Positions 12,587-24,670 are shown, counted from the first letter of the stretch. The stretch is DNA of 64,000 bases from Trichobilharzia regenti (GCA_944472135.2 OX235270.1:140941632-141005631); one strand, 5' to 3'. Numbers and translations: made by a program. Notes: generated by a model from the sequence alone, not told the origin.

Positions 12587-13223
12587 GGATTTGTGAGGAA
12601 GAACCCAAATCATCTACTGCTGTTAATAAAGGGTTTGAAAGTGATGAAGTCGACCAGATAGATGATGGTAAATTGAAAATTTGTGATAATGATCATGATA
12701 GTGCATATTTGTCATTGGTTCGTCATGATGAAATGAGGGGAGTGCCTACTACTGCTAAGTTAAATAAGGGTTCTGTACAGATCAAAGGTGAAGTGGAAAT
12801 AAATGCATTTCCAGCAGGCATGCATACTTGTCAGACCGTCAGTTTAATTGATCAGCATGTAGCCCACCTATCATCAGATGCTAGTGCTAAACCTGAGCTG
12901 ATAGTGAAAGACAGCAGTGGTAGTAATCATGCAGTTAGAGAATTTTATGAAAGCCGAAAAACAACAGCTTCTGATCCACCGCCAACTTCATCAACTGGTA
13001 TCAATCAGTCGTCGTTGGTGCTGTCATCCAAAATGAAACAGACGCCCATCAACTCAACTATCTTGTGCAATGACTCTGAGAGTACTGGTGCGTTTGAAAA
13101 GACGAAAGATATTGCTCAGTTTAGAGAGGATAAGCCAAGTGTAAAGGAGAGAGTTATTGTTAAATTGACTTGCACGAATAAAGGCATTTCTAGTTTCAAG
13201 TTACTATTTGAATGTTATTAACT
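12587..13223 (+). CDS. Orphan coding exon of unknown product
   Basis: A forward frame is open to a TAA at 13221. Its first part (12382-12586) is the antisense of BEL sequence, so the real coding piece probably starts after a good acceptor site, pyrimidine-rich TCTATCTTTAG ending at 12586. The exon would encode about 211 residues. They are acidic and serine/threonine-rich, with no membrane segment and no domain that I recognise. Codon use is unlike the surrounding transposons, and the frame is long for such AT-rich DNA. It could be the last exon of a host gene, or a chance frame. Upstream exons are not visible, since transposon sequence occupies that side. Confidence 0.4.
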
Positions 13224-13396
13224 TTGGTGTAAATTACTCTGTTTCTACACTTGGTTGACCAGATACGTCGTGTGTTTGTTGGTCATCTATATTCTACGAT
13301 ACAATGACATGGGTGTGTTACCGTTCAGATTTGGGGATATAGCTCATAGAGGGAAGTTAGCAAATGAACTCTGAGACGATTTTCCAACCTAGAGCG

Positions 13397-13975
13397 TCAA
13401 CCTGAGAGGGGTGGTAGGCGTACCGCTGTAAGTCCTACAGTTCTTCAAAGGGTAGCGCATCAATGAGCAGTCCAATGTGCTTGGTGTGTGATTTTGTACA
13501 TATGTTCATATTGTATATACTGAATTGATATCATATGTCATCTAGCTGTTAGTAATTTTGATTGGGTCCGGACGACTTCCACTTGGATCATCAACCTGAG
13601 AAGGAATGTAGGCGTACTGCTGTAAGTCCTACAGTTCTTCAAGGGTAGTTTGTCGTGTCAGAATCCACAACATTTGATGTAGTGATTGTACATATGTTTG
13701 TGTTAAATAGTCGTGTGAGTTCCAATTATTGTAATTGTTGAATAATCTTGTTTGTGTCTGGACATTCCACAACTTACAATCGTCAACCTGTGAAGGTTTG
13801 TAGGCGTACTGGTGTTAGCCCTGCGATTCTTCAAAGGAATTCCACCAAGACATGAACTGCGAGTTTGTGTGTACTGTTTGTATATATGTGTGGTGTGTCA
13901 TATCAGTTTGTGTTTTTTGGATTCATTGTGTTCACTGGTTGTTTTCGTACCTTGTTTTTGTTGCTTAATATTCTT
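13397..13975. repeat. Tandem repeat, three units of about 193 bp
   Basis: Three units begin at 13397, 13591 and 13783 with the same opening, TCAACCTG. Each continues with a GTAGGCGTAC block, then a CCT.C.*TTCTTCAA block, and later a TGTACATATGT-like block. Spacing is 194 and 192 bp. The units differ by roughly a fifth of their bases, so the array is old. It lies immediately downstream of the orphan exon. Confidence 0.8.
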
Positions 13976-14543
13976 AAAATTTTCGTCGTGATTACTTCTG
14001 AAGTTGTTTCTTGTCTTCTACATCCGTGAATGAATTGATTGATGTTAAGGACAGCAGATGGGTCGTATACGCCGGGGAGGCTAGGCTATTGCTGAGAATG
14101 AAACGCACACGGAGATAATTGTTAGCTGCGGTCCGACACGCCGGGGAGAAAGAGTGTAAACGACTGAGGCTCGCATGCGTTACCGCTACTAGAACTGAGG
14201 CAGAATGAGTGACAAGCGATTGAAGTGGTAATTGGTAGTGAGTAATTAAGAGGATGTGCGTAGAGTATCGTGAGGTCCTGCCATGGTCACTTTGCATTCT
14301 GCAAGAGTCATTCTAGCAAATGGCGATTGTGTGGCAAGATGTCAAGAGGAGGTCTCTGTCTGGACGCGAAGGTCGTCATTGATATGTGAGATTGTGCTGT
14401 GGGTATGCTTGTGGTGTGTTGGCTTTTCTGTTTGTTTTCCATTTCAGCTCTGTCCGTGTGACCCAGGTTCTCGCAATGGCATCCAAGTCAACGTGCATTG
14501 GTCGTGAAGGAAAAAAGGGTTGGATCCCCTTTTTGCCGGGGAG
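13976..14543 (+). other. Possible internal end of an LTR element upstream of the LTR at 14544
   Basis: There is no supported protein. The last bases, ending in GCCGGGGAG at 14543, look like a short polypurine tract directly before an LTR-like start (TGTCAATG). This would make 13976-14543 leftover internal sequence of an LTR element. The CGCCGGGGAG string also recurs near 14070 and 14140. Confidence 0.35.
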
Positions 14544-14887
14544 TGTCAATGTAGTTGAAGATTGAACGATCAATTCTTGGTTGTTTGCTCAAAATCAACT
14601 TCCCCGATTTTCGCGGAGGAATCAATACGACAGTCATCGTCTCATCGGTCGCTGTTCAGAAAGAAGCCAGCAGCAAACCATCAGAAGTAATATTGTGATT
14701 TATTATTGTAACATTTGTTCACAGACCCTAGTAAAAGCATTATTTTTATATGTTGGTGTAACAATAAATAATCCTCGAGTCGCCAATTGGTGTTTTGGAT
14801 TTTTCGTCCGTTATTACTAAGCGTTTCTGAAAACTTCAAGGAACAGCGTGAGCCCGAGCGTAGCAAGAGCTGAGCATTAACGGTTTA
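14544..14887 (+). mobile_element. LTR-like repeat, forward copy
   Basis: 344 bp starting TGTCAATG and ending TAACGGTTTA. It aligns throughout with the reverse complement of 15470-15810. It contains an AATAAATAAT poly(A)-like signal near 14762 and is preceded by a purine-rich tract, both typical of an LTR. The 3' terminus is not the usual CA, so the LTR label is tentative. It cuts the 3' side of the reverse CR1 copy. Confidence 0.55.
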
Positions 14888-17720
14888 CGATACGTGGCTT
14901 ACACCCTCGTCCAATCGTTTGAAAGCGATTCGAGGTTTCCATAGCATCCGAAATGCCTCAGTTGCAGATACAATGCCATTTGCAGTTGTTTTCAAATCAC
15001 CGCTGACATTAACTCCTACGTCCTCCTTTACGATAACATCGAGTAGTTCTGTGTCCTCTAGGGAGTACAACGTATAAGACTTCTGATCAAAGCGCATTAC
15101 CGCGCTTTTCCAAAACTAATTTCCAAACTCTCCAGGTCTGACCACTAGAGTTATTTCCCTAGATGATTTTGTGGAACGAATTTATCATCGTTATTATTTA
15201 AGGTTGTCCAGTTCTTAATGTCGTCCACAAATAATAATGAAGATGAAGTAAGAATCATCGGTAGTTCATTAACGTATAATAGGAATAGCAGGAGGCCAAG
15301 TACAGCTCCTTGAGGTACTCCACTGAGTACTGCTTTCCAACATGACACTACACCAGTAGCCCTCGCCTTCTGCCTTCAGTCATTCAGGTAGTCACTAAGC
15401 CACTCACATAAGCGTTGGTCTTATCCAAAATGTTTGAGTTTAATAAAGAGACCAGTCAATCACGTCTCATAAACCGTTAATGCCCAGCTCTCGCTACGCT
15501 CGGGCCCACGCTGTTCCTTTGAGTTTCAGAAACGCTTAGTAATAACGGACGCAAAAACCAAAACACCGATCTGCCGCTTGTTATTTCTTTATTGTTACAT
15601 CAACATATAAAAGGAATAAACGAACTAAGGTCTGAAAACAAATATTACAACAATAAATCACAATATTACTTCTGATGATGTTTCACTCTTCTTTCTGAAC
15701 AGCGACCGATGAGACGATGACTGTCGTATTGATTCCTCCGCGAAAATCGGGGAAGTTGATTTTGAGCAAACAACCAAGAATTGATCGTTCAATCTTCAAC
15801 TCCATTGACAAGACCTAAATAGGATACCTTATCGGATGGTTTACAAAGATCGACAACGTCCGACAGATGGTTCTTATCCCTGGCCTCGACCCAATCTTCC
15901 CCGGATAACAGTAAGTTTGTCAAGGAGGATCGTCCTGGTCAGAATCCACGCTGTTCCGCAGCCAGCAAGCCATCTTTTTCAACACAAGATAATACCTGAT
16001 CCATTATAATAGTTCCCAAAACCAGACCCCTCCTTGAAGATAGGGCTTATCACGGCATCTTTCCAGTCCACTGGAAGCTTATCCTGGGTCAGAGTCATCT
16101 GGGAAATAGATATTATATCAGCCAAGGGAATTGACAGTTTAGTGTGAAGCTCATAGGGCCCAGGTGATTTACCTGGCCTCAGTTTACACAGTAGTTTGGG
16201 GACCTCTGTGCGCTCTACCACGATTGAGGGCATCTGAGTGGCGATGGCAGTGACCTCGCCATATCCCTTGGTGATACGATCAGACGAGATGTCACAGAAA
16301 TATTCAGGGAGGTTGTCAGCTTTTCCCTCGTCTGACTCAGCCACATCTACACTAATTCTTGTAAGTAATGGTATACCAATGCTAGTTTTAGTCCTACGTT
16401 CAATATACGAGTTAAATCGACAACCGTTTTGGGTAATGAACACAATCCAGCACTAGCCGCCTCCCGTACTCTACACGACTCTTGTCAATCGTATACTTAC
16501 AGAGATTTTGAATTTTGCGATAGTCCTAGAAATTTTCCATCCCTGCCGTAATAAATTGGTCCCAATGCACATTCAAGCACTGTCAGTGTGAGCTCCTTTT
16601 CGAAACAGGTATACAAGCTAGTCGAGTTTAATTCCCTCCAATTAATATGTGGAGCGTTAAGTCACCAACCACTAGACATCTGTTTTTACTACTCCACGCC
16701 CTCAATTGATTGCGAACGAAGTCATCAGCTCGGCTAGCGGGACTTCTGTCAATAACTCCGATCGTCAAAGTGCCCTTGTTAAAGTAGATGGCGCAGCTTG
16801 TGGCTTCACTGATGCTGCCATCATGTGATTCTGACATCGTCGACCTAAACCCTATGTCATCCCGCATGTATCGGGCAGCCCCGACAACTTTTCGACTACT
16901 TACTCTGTCTTCTCGAATGCAGATGTACCCAGGTTTGAGTGAAGTTAAGTCTACCCCCTCCTCCCCACTAAAAACCATGTCTCAGTGATAGTAATCACAT
17001 CAGGTTGTAGCCTTTCAGATAATTCTCCTGATTCGGCTGGCTTATTCCCAAGATTGCAGGCGTTCGTATAGCAGAATGAAGCGCCTGCGTGTTCATCCGG
17101 CTTATGAAGAGAGGTCTCGGAGGCATTGGTTTCCGAGACTTCACCACCCGGAATCCCAATAGCTTGAGGTCATTTCCGCTTTTCTCTAGCCTGGCCTTCA
17201 TTTCAGTTACGTCTTCTCTTCTCTTGATTCTATCTTCTAACGGCCGATCAGGCCTTATTATTTAACTCCTTATCTTTGATTTTGAACGCGTTGTTAAGGA
17301 TGGCGTTCCTGTCTATCTCGTCTCTTATCTTAAGTGGTCATCGGGATGCTTCTGTAGAATCAGGGTTTCGTTTTCCTATTCTGATGACCCTTCTTATATG
17401 GTCTCCAATTGTTTTTCGGGAAGTATTTCGCGAATAATGGAGCTAACTACCTTCAGATCATCTGCATGTTGGGCAGCTGGATCTGTATTCTTGGATTCCT
17501 CTAAGCTCCAGATGATGACACTGTAACTAGGCTCCGTAGGTTTCGGAGTTTGGATGGCATTAACAGCCGTCGAGAACTAGTTAGTACGCCCGGTTACTGT
17601 TCCTTCCCTACGTTTATTTCGCTATTTACTAGTCCGCACCAACCAAGAGGAGTCGGTTACTTCCACTGTCTTAGCCGCAACTAGAGGCCAGTCGTGAACC
17701 GGACACGCTGCGCTTTGGCG
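14888..17720 (-). pseudogene. CR1-type non-LTR retrotransposon (ORF1, endonuclease and RT), interrupted
   Basis: On the minus strand a broken ORF1 lies at about 17720-17200 (VIIWSLEESKNTD, SSIIREILPE). Endonuclease pieces follow at 16978-16628 (ARYMRDDIGF, CLVVGDLTL). RT pieces lie at 16443-15979 (LLCKLRPGKSPGPYELH, LPVDWKDAVISPIFK), 15950-15811, 15469-15151 (GVPQGAVLGLLLFLLYVNELP reading and LFVDDIKNW, where the catalytic ADD has become VDD) and 15097-14888. The order and motifs fit a nearly full-length CR1 element. It carries several stops and frameshifts, an LTR-like insertion at 15470-15810, and truncation by a second LTR-like copy at 14887. Confidence 0.8.
15470..15810 (-). mobile_element. 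LTR-like repeat, reverse copy, inserted in the CR1 RT region
   Basis: 341 bp, the reverse complement of 14544-14887 with scattered differences. It splits the reverse CR1 RT frame between an upstream part ending near 15811 and a downstream part restarting at 15469. No clear target-site duplication was seen. With the forward copy it brackets 0.6 kb of CR1 sequence in an inverted arrangement. Confidence 0.6.
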
Positions 17721-18318
17721 TGGCCATTTCACCAGCTGGTATTACCATGCCGGCACTACTTGATGTTTTATATTTATTATATTTTATATTTATATTTATT
17801 CCTATCTATGTAGGACACACCAGTGATACAGGCATGGATAAGTATTATTTACATAACACGAATTTGATTTAAGGTGTAATTACAAAGTTGCTGTCCTCCC
17901 TGACATCAGTTTGTGTGTACAATCTGATAGCTAGTCGTTCAGTGGAGCGCATTAAGAAATATAGAAATATTGTCTTCGCGTTAACGAAAATCCCAAGTAT
18001 GTGTTTGATGGATTACAAATATTTGGGAAAAAATAAAGCTTGAAGTCAATCTCTCCATATAACTTAGTTGTGTACGCATCGTATCCTGTTCTTGTTTTGT
18101 GTTCAATTTCGGTATTAATTTAAAATGAGTGATTTATCTGTATGATTTCGCCATCATTTTTATTGCAATTAGCACTGGATGTATATTGTACTGAATGCAG
18201 ATCAATATTGGTTGTTGTAACGCAGTTTATCTTACTGCACCACGTCAGCCAAGGCCGCCATTTGCCGCTGCATGGTTGTTCCGTACGAGTAAGTTGATTA
18301 ACAAGTAGAAATATATTA
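17721..18318. other. Unannotated AT-rich sequence
   Basis: No gene is recognised. A TTTATATTTAT-rich stretch lies at about 17765-17805. Confidence 0.4.
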
Positions 18319-20935
18319 TTATTGCTCCCTTGGGTTCCTAGTGGAACATAGGGCTTCAATTGCACGTCTCCATTTGCTTCTGTCTTCTGCTGTACTTTTC
18401 GCCTGCATCCATGTTAGTCCATGCTGTTTCAACTCCTCTTCACACGATCTCCTCCATGTCACCCATGGACGTCCCACACGCCGCTTCCCTTTCAGGTTCC
18501 ACTCGAGGGCTTGACGCGCGATGTCACCCAGCGGTCTCCTCAGCGAGTGTCCGATCCATCTCCACTTTCTCCTGCATATTTGTTGGGTGATTGGTTCTTG
18601 CTTTGTTTGTTCCCATAATTCCCTGTTGGTGATTCTTTCCGGCCATCTGATCTTCAGTACAGAGCGAAGACAGTTGTTAATAAAGGTCTGCAACCTTTTG
18701 GAAATATTCTTTGTGACCCACCCACCAAGTTTCTGATCCGTACAGAAGAACTGACTGACTTGATGTTTGTATTGAAAATCCGAATTTTGTTGGTGATGCT
18801 GAGTGACGAAGATTTCCAGGTTGATTTCAGATTGATGAATGTGTTTCTCGCCTTCCCGAATCTCGCTCGATTTGACATCCTCGTCTGCTCCTCCTGTAGT
18901 TGAGACAATGCTCCCTAGATAAGTGAATGAAGTAGCCTCTTTCAAATCCCTCCCGTTGATCGAGATGGTGATTGACGTTGGATGTTGTTGCTGTTGTTGG
19001 TTGGTTATTTTCATAACCTCCGTCTTGTCTATGTTTACCTGGAGTCCTGTCTTTGCTGCTTCTTCTACCAGTTTGTCGGTTTTCGCTTGTAAGTCTTCGA
19101 TTGTGTGTGACATCAAACATAAATCATCCACGCGCGAAATTCAGGTCTTCTAGGTTCTTCACGTCGGTCCAGGATATTCCTGTCTTCTCGTTTCCCACTG
19201 TCTGACGCATAATCCAGTCAGTCCACCACAATTAGGAATATCATTGGTAATAGTAAGCACCCTTGTCTGACTCCTGTGTTTACTCCAAACGCCTTTCTGA
19301 GTTTTCCGTTGTGGATCACTTGACATGTGCGGTTGTGGCACAGCTGTTGAATGAGGTTGACGAATATTTGGGGTACGCCATAGTACACCTTATGGGTTTC
19401 GTTTGTGTTGATCTTTTCCCGGATAGAGATTTGGTTATCTGATATGTCCTCAGGTCCCATTTGCCTGCTGCCTTCTCAGCTTCAATGGCCAGCTTGTCGT
19501 AGAATCGTCTTATGTCCTTCCTAGCACTCTTCTTCACTTCTTTGTCCAGTGCTTTGTAAGTTGAGCTCAGTGTCTCCTTCTCCTGTCCGTCCTTGCATTG
19601 AATCATTTTCTCTTTCACCATTCTCCTCTCTTCTATTAATTTCCAAGTGTCCGTTGAGAGCCATTTCTTGTCTTGTCTCTTCTTTCTTCCTAGAACCGTT
19701 GAGCACGTTTCGTTGAGAATCGCCTTCAGAGATTTCCAATGTTCTTCCACGCATGATTCTTCAGTGATGTCGCGTAGTGTTTCCTGCTTTGCTCTTACAG
19801 TTGCAGTGAAAGTGTCTTCTGTGGTTTTGTCCTTCAGTTTCTGAGTGTTGGACTTGCATTGTGGCCTATCTCCAGCTATCCTCGAGGCTTTTAGTTTCAC
19901 CTTGAAAGTCCCTTCTACTAGATAGTGGTCTGAACCCACATCTGCTCCTCTCCTCGACCCTGTGTCCAGTAGGCTCCGTCTCCACTTTCTTGAAATTGAG
20001 ATGAAGTCTATTTGGTTCTTGATGTTTCCATCTGGTGAAATCCATGTCGCCTTGTGTATATCCTTGTGTATGAACACACTGCCACCAATCACCGAATCAC
20101 TGAAGGCGCAGAAGTCTGAGAAGAGTTCACCATTGTCGTTCATTTCGCCGAGGGCCTCACGACCCATGGTGAGTTCTCTTCTTGTGTTGTCTCCTCCCAG
20201 CTTCGTATTCATGTCACCCATCAGGATTTTGATATCGCCATTTGGGACGTTGTCCATTATTGCTTGTAGTTGTCTGCAGAAAGCCTCTTTCTTCTCTTGT
20301 TCTGAAACGTTTGTAGGCGCATAGCATTGACATTGAATGACTGTAACTTTCCTTCCTGCCTTTTGAGTTGAACCTGGCTGTCATTATCCTGGAGGAGATT
20401 GGTTCCCACTGCATGAGAGTTTTGGCTCCTGTTGGTGACATCATGATGGCCACTCCCTCGGTGTGCTCATGGTTGTCCTCTGGGTGGCCGGAAAAGATTA
20501 CTGTCTCTCCAGTAGGTAGCTGACACCTTCCAGTTCCGTTCCATCTGCTCTCGCAGATTTCCAACACTTCTATTCTGTACTTTCTCATTTCAGCTGCTAT
20601 CTGGGCAGCCTTTCCAATTTCGTACATTGCACGAACATTCCAGGTACCCATCCTTACTTTTGCTTTCATCGAAAGAAGGCACATCGGCTGACTGGCTTCC
20701 CGAAGGCTAGCTTTCACCAGCCTGCGACATTTCACTTCCCCGATTCCAGCGAAAAGTAAGGCTATTGCTTAGGTTATTAGAATTTTTAATATATTTATTC
20801 GTTGAAATTTCTGTAGTGATTTGGTTGTTTTACAGGGGTGGAGTTGCTAGCACCACGCCCCAACCCTCCCTCTTAACCCGGACTTGGGACCGGCTAGAAA
20901 ACTAGTAAGCTAGTATCTGGCGAGGTTAACAAGTA
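18319..20935 (-). pseudogene. RTE-family retrotransposon, near full length but internally deleted
   Basis: On the minus strand, the 5' leader (about 20935-20740) is followed by an apurinic-type endonuclease. It starts with GTWNVRAMYEIGKAAQ near 20640, then LMGDMNTKLGGDN near 20200, KNQIDFISI near 20010 and the catalytic-type GSDHYLVEGTFK near 19920. Linker and coiled-coil-like sequence follow. The RT resumes at about 19400 with GVPQIFVNLIQQLCHNRTCQV and NTGVRQGCLL, then the palm MDDLCLM at 19131 and the C-terminal NTNIKSVSSS and RRKWRWIGHSLRRPLGD regions to 18319. The N-terminal RT fingers are missing: the frame jumps near 19370-19400 from the linker directly to the middle of RT. A few frameshifts also occur. 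The element ends in an AATAATAATA tail. It is defective, but it was probably mobilised recently enough to keep long frames. Confidence 0.85.
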
Positions 20936-21250
20936 GAATGCTATATGTAAACCATTTTAGATCGTTGACAACGCTTGAATATGATGCTGTACAGCATCTT
21001 GTTATGGTGACAGTGGATTTTTTCAACGATGCTGAGTAAATACTAGCCAATCCTTGAAGAATTATATATAAGTAATTGATCTGGAGCCCAGCTTCATTTC
21101 AGTTTAAATGGAGGGTTGTTCGACCTCGGCCAGGAGATAAATAGAATAATAGGCTCGGCAGCAGAACACCAGAAAGAGAAAGTATGTTACACGTTGCCGC
21201 AACATACTTTTGGACACACTGTGCCTCTTTTGTATCTGACTAACTAAGTC
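20936..21250. other. Unassigned sequence before the BEL Gag region
   Basis: No frame is supported. This could hold a 5' LTR or leader of the following BEL element, but I could not find a matching repeat in the window. Confidence 0.3.
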
Positions 21251-22464
21251 CTGAATCGCCATTCTTGTCATCGAATTCTGATATAGGCGTTTCGACTGTG
21301 CTTTTCAACGATTTCTTGGACATAAGAATTTCTACTGCCTCTTGGGTGAGCGCATCCAACGGGCTGCTGCAAATTTTTTGGAATTTTTGGTCAAGTTCAA
21401 TGATGCGCGGGTCAAAGAAGGGAGAACGCGTCTTGGAAGCAAGCAGGAAAGTAAGCCATGTTGAGTTTTCGGTTACATGTAATGATGTGTGATGTTAAGC
21501 ATGATAAGGTTGATGTCAGCATATCGTCGTCTAGGGATAATAGGAACTTTAAACTACCTAAATGTGAGCCTCGGTGTTTCGACGGAAACCCAGCTGACTA
21601 TCCACAGTTTGTAAAGGAGTTTGAAGTCATGTTGAGTGGTTTTTAATGAAATGATGAAATGAAGTTGATGTATTTGTTGAAGTATTGCACTGGAGCTGCT
21701 CCAAGAGCTATAGAGTGCTGTAAGTTCATGCCCCCTAACGAAGGATATACAGAGGCCGTGAAAATATTGCGTCAAAGGATTGGAAGGCCATTTATGATAT
21801 CCCGTAGCATTTTTGAGACCGTCAAAGTTAATGGGGCACAGTTAAGGGACGACTCCAAGGAACTCGCAGGGTTCTTGGATAATTTAATGGTATACAGAAA
21901 TACTCTCGTTTATCTTAACAATATGGATGAGTTAAACTCACGTTCGGTGATTGAGACAGTTGTCAAGAAATTACCGGTTTGTCTACAAAGGAAGTTCATA
22001 AAGGTTAGTTCCCGGCCAGAGGAAGATGGTTTGGAGCCCGGGTCGATGATACTGTGAGACTGGTGAAAGACAGTGTCAATCAAGCGACGGACAAATTCGC
22101 CAGCATTTCGCATTCTAAGGTAGAACCTAAGGAAACGGTGAATATAATGATAGCATTTGTAGTGAAGGCTCAAGGCACAACGAGAAAGGATGACCGTATT
22201 GTTTGCCATAACACGCATCAATTGAGTGATTGCAATCGCTTCATTGCTATGTCTCTCATAGAAAGGTTAAAAACGGCAAAGCAGAAGCGGTTGCGTTTCA
22301 GTTGTTTAAAGATGGAACATACAAAGTTGAATTGTAAGGCGACAGACAAAGAAAGTAGTGGTTCAATCGGTGTGCACCCACTTCTGAGGACAGTAAACGG
22401 ACCGGGGAATTCGGTTAATTGTAATAGTACCTTAGACCCCTTGACAACCCACAAGTTTATTTAG
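21251..22464 (+). pseudogene. BEL/Pao Gag (frameshifted)
   Basis: The capsid-type structural protein of a BEL/Pao element is spread over several frames. About 21265-21490 is the N-terminal stretch. LPKCEPRCFDGNPADYPQFVKEFE near 21560-21630 is the usual BEL Gag landmark. 21659-22057 has MYLLKYCTGAAPRAIE and the EGYTEAVKILRQRIGRP signature. 22054-22464 contains the zinc-knuckle region (RFSCLKMEHTKLNC). Stops separate these pieces, so no single Gag can be made. Confidence 0.8.
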
Positions 22465-22480
22465 GGTATTACCAGTTAAG

Positions 22481-23620
22481 GTGAAAGGACCGAAATCTTC
22501 GGTAGAGACTTATGCACTGTTGGATGATGGTTCAGACGTTACACTGATAGATGCTAAGCTGGCTAGCCGCTTGGGTATTAAGGGCTCAAAGCAATCCTTG
22601 ATTCTAAATACCTTCAATTCTTCGAAAACGGTAGTATGCGAACGAGTGTCATTTCAGTTAGAATCCTTGACTACTGGGGAAACCGTTGAAGTAGATACTG
22701 CTTACACTACCTCCAGCATGAAACTCGGCGTAGCTACCGTACCTAGTCCTGAAACAGTTGTCGGTAAGCCATACTTGTGTGACATAACGTTTCCAACACT
22801 GCAAGATGGTAGAGTGAGAATACTCATTGGATGTAGTGTGCCAGAAGCTCACAAGGTAGTAGAAGAGAGATTCGGAGGTAGAGATGATCTGTTCGCGGCG
22901 AAAACACCACTGGAATGGACAGTGAGAGGGTCTATACCCATAGTCAACATATCATCATTAGCTGCAAACAATGGGAACAAACTAGAGACTATGATTAGAA
23001 ATATGTATGACAAGGAGTTTTGTGACTGCGGTGTCCCAGAGAAGGGTCGTTCTGTAGAAGACCTAAAGGCAGTTAAAATAGTTGAGGAGTCTTGTAAATA
23101 CGAAAATGAGCTTTTCAGCGTTGGCCTACCATGGAGATTTAAAGATAGACAGTTGGTTTGTAACAGAGAAGTTGTTCTTAAGAGACTAGTGGGTTTACAG
23201 AAGAAATTTCTGTCAGATGCAGACCTCTGGACCAAATATAAGGATGTCGTCGACAAACATGTAATGAAGGGTTACGTTGAAAGACTAGTTGATCAGAGCG
23301 AGCCAGGGAAGTGGTATTTGCCCCATCATCCCGTCTTTAACCCAAGGAAGCCAGGTAAACTCCGTGCGGTGTTCGATTGTTCCGCGAAACATGAAGGAGT
23401 CTCTTTGAATGATAATCTGTATAGCGGCCCAGATTGCGTGAGCTCATTAGTCGGTCTGCTGTTGAGATTCAGAAAGTTTACAGTTGCTGTCGTCGCGGAT
23501 ATTGAGGAAGTGTTCCTACAAGTGAAGGTGCCAGAGAGTGACAGAGGTCACTTAGGGTTCTTGTGGTCTGATGATGGTCCTTGTGGTAAGATGTCGGAAT
23601 ATAGGATGACAACTAGCTAG
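22481..23620 (+). pseudogene. BEL/Pao protease and N-terminal RT, truncated at the chimera junction
   Basis: A 379-residue frame. The aspartic-protease active site appears as LLDDGSDVTLID at residues 13-24, where BEL/Pao enzymes have DXGS. A connecting region with VPEAHKVVEERFGGRDD follows, then the RT fingers: GKWYLPHHPVFNPRKPGKLR around residues 285-305, and VADIEEVFLQVKV near 350. It stops at residue 379 after the BEL sequence ends at 23611. The palm motif YVDD is absent, so this RT fragment cannot be catalytic. The same stretch in the BEL copy at 11 kb continues past this point into the palm. Confidence 0.85.
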
Positions 23621-24604
23621 CCCATACAGGCGTGGTCAGAGAAACTAACCTCCCAAGACAAATTATGTACTATCCGGGTATGAGAGAAGACGTAGCAAGA
23701 TACGTACTTGGATGTCCACGGTGCGAGCTAATGAAGTGCTACCGGTGCATACGACCACCACTTCAGTCGATCCCAGTTACGGCGATAGGTGACTTGTGGT
23801 CCGTAGTGGCATGGGTACATTTCCTAGACATCCAGTGGTAATCAGTACCTCTTGGTGATGATGGAACACGCGACACGGTGGGTAGACGTCGTAGCAATCC
23901 CAGATCAATGTGCAAGGACCGTGACAGATGCAGTAGTTAGGGACATCGTTGCAGACGACGGAGTACCAAATACAACACTGACAGACCAAGATCCCTGTTT
24001 CGAGAGTGAAGAATTTGCTTCCCGTTTGCAATGGATGGGCATCAAGAGGATCAGAACGACCCCATATCATCCACAAACCAACGGCCTGACAGAGAGAAAT
24101 AACCGTTCACTGAAGGAGTGCGGTAACTGGGAAACGGAGCTTCCACTGATTTTACTAACACATCGTGCTACCACTCAAGAAACAACGAAGAAGTCACCCT
24201 TTCAACTGGTGTATGGTAGAAAACCACGATTACCGATACACAACGAGACCTAGCCCCTTCACCAAAAGTGGAGTACGACGAAATTAAAAACAGAGCGGAA
24301 AGAGGCAGTCAGGAATGTAATGCAGAAGCAGCGGAGTGATGTCGCGAAGTCTCAGATGAAAGTAAAGACTCAGTGCATTACCTTTGCACTCAGGGACCAA
24401 GTGAAGTGTGGAGATAGAAGATATACAGTTGAATGCGGGCCAGGTTCACGGAAACTCCTTCCAAAGTGGGAAGGACCATACACAATCACAAAAAGACGGG
24501 GTCAAGTATATACCATCCGAAGTGGTGACGAACAGAAACGAGTTAACGCTAGTCAGCTCCAAAGATGGGTGCAGTGGAACAAGCCGGTCAGTAACAATCC
24601 TTAA
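23621..24604 (+). pseudogene. Gypsy-type integrase with GPY/F module (frameshifted)
   Basis: The integrase begins with part of the HHCC zinc domain (IMYYPGMREDVARYVLGCPRCE, 23661-23735). A frameshift near 23840 removes the region of the first catalytic aspartate. The core continues at 23852-24253 with TDQDPCFESEEF (second acidic residue), TTPYHPQTNGLTERNN and the final glutamate region. A break near 24253 is followed by a C-terminal frame (24320-24604) with PKWEGPYTI, the GPY/F module. These features are Gypsy-like and unlike BEL/Pao integrase. Confidence 0.8.
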
Positions 24605-24670
24605 CTAGAGGATATATCACCCAGAAGGTCGGAACGACTGCGCACGAAGCTATTCGACGGGGGGACGAGT

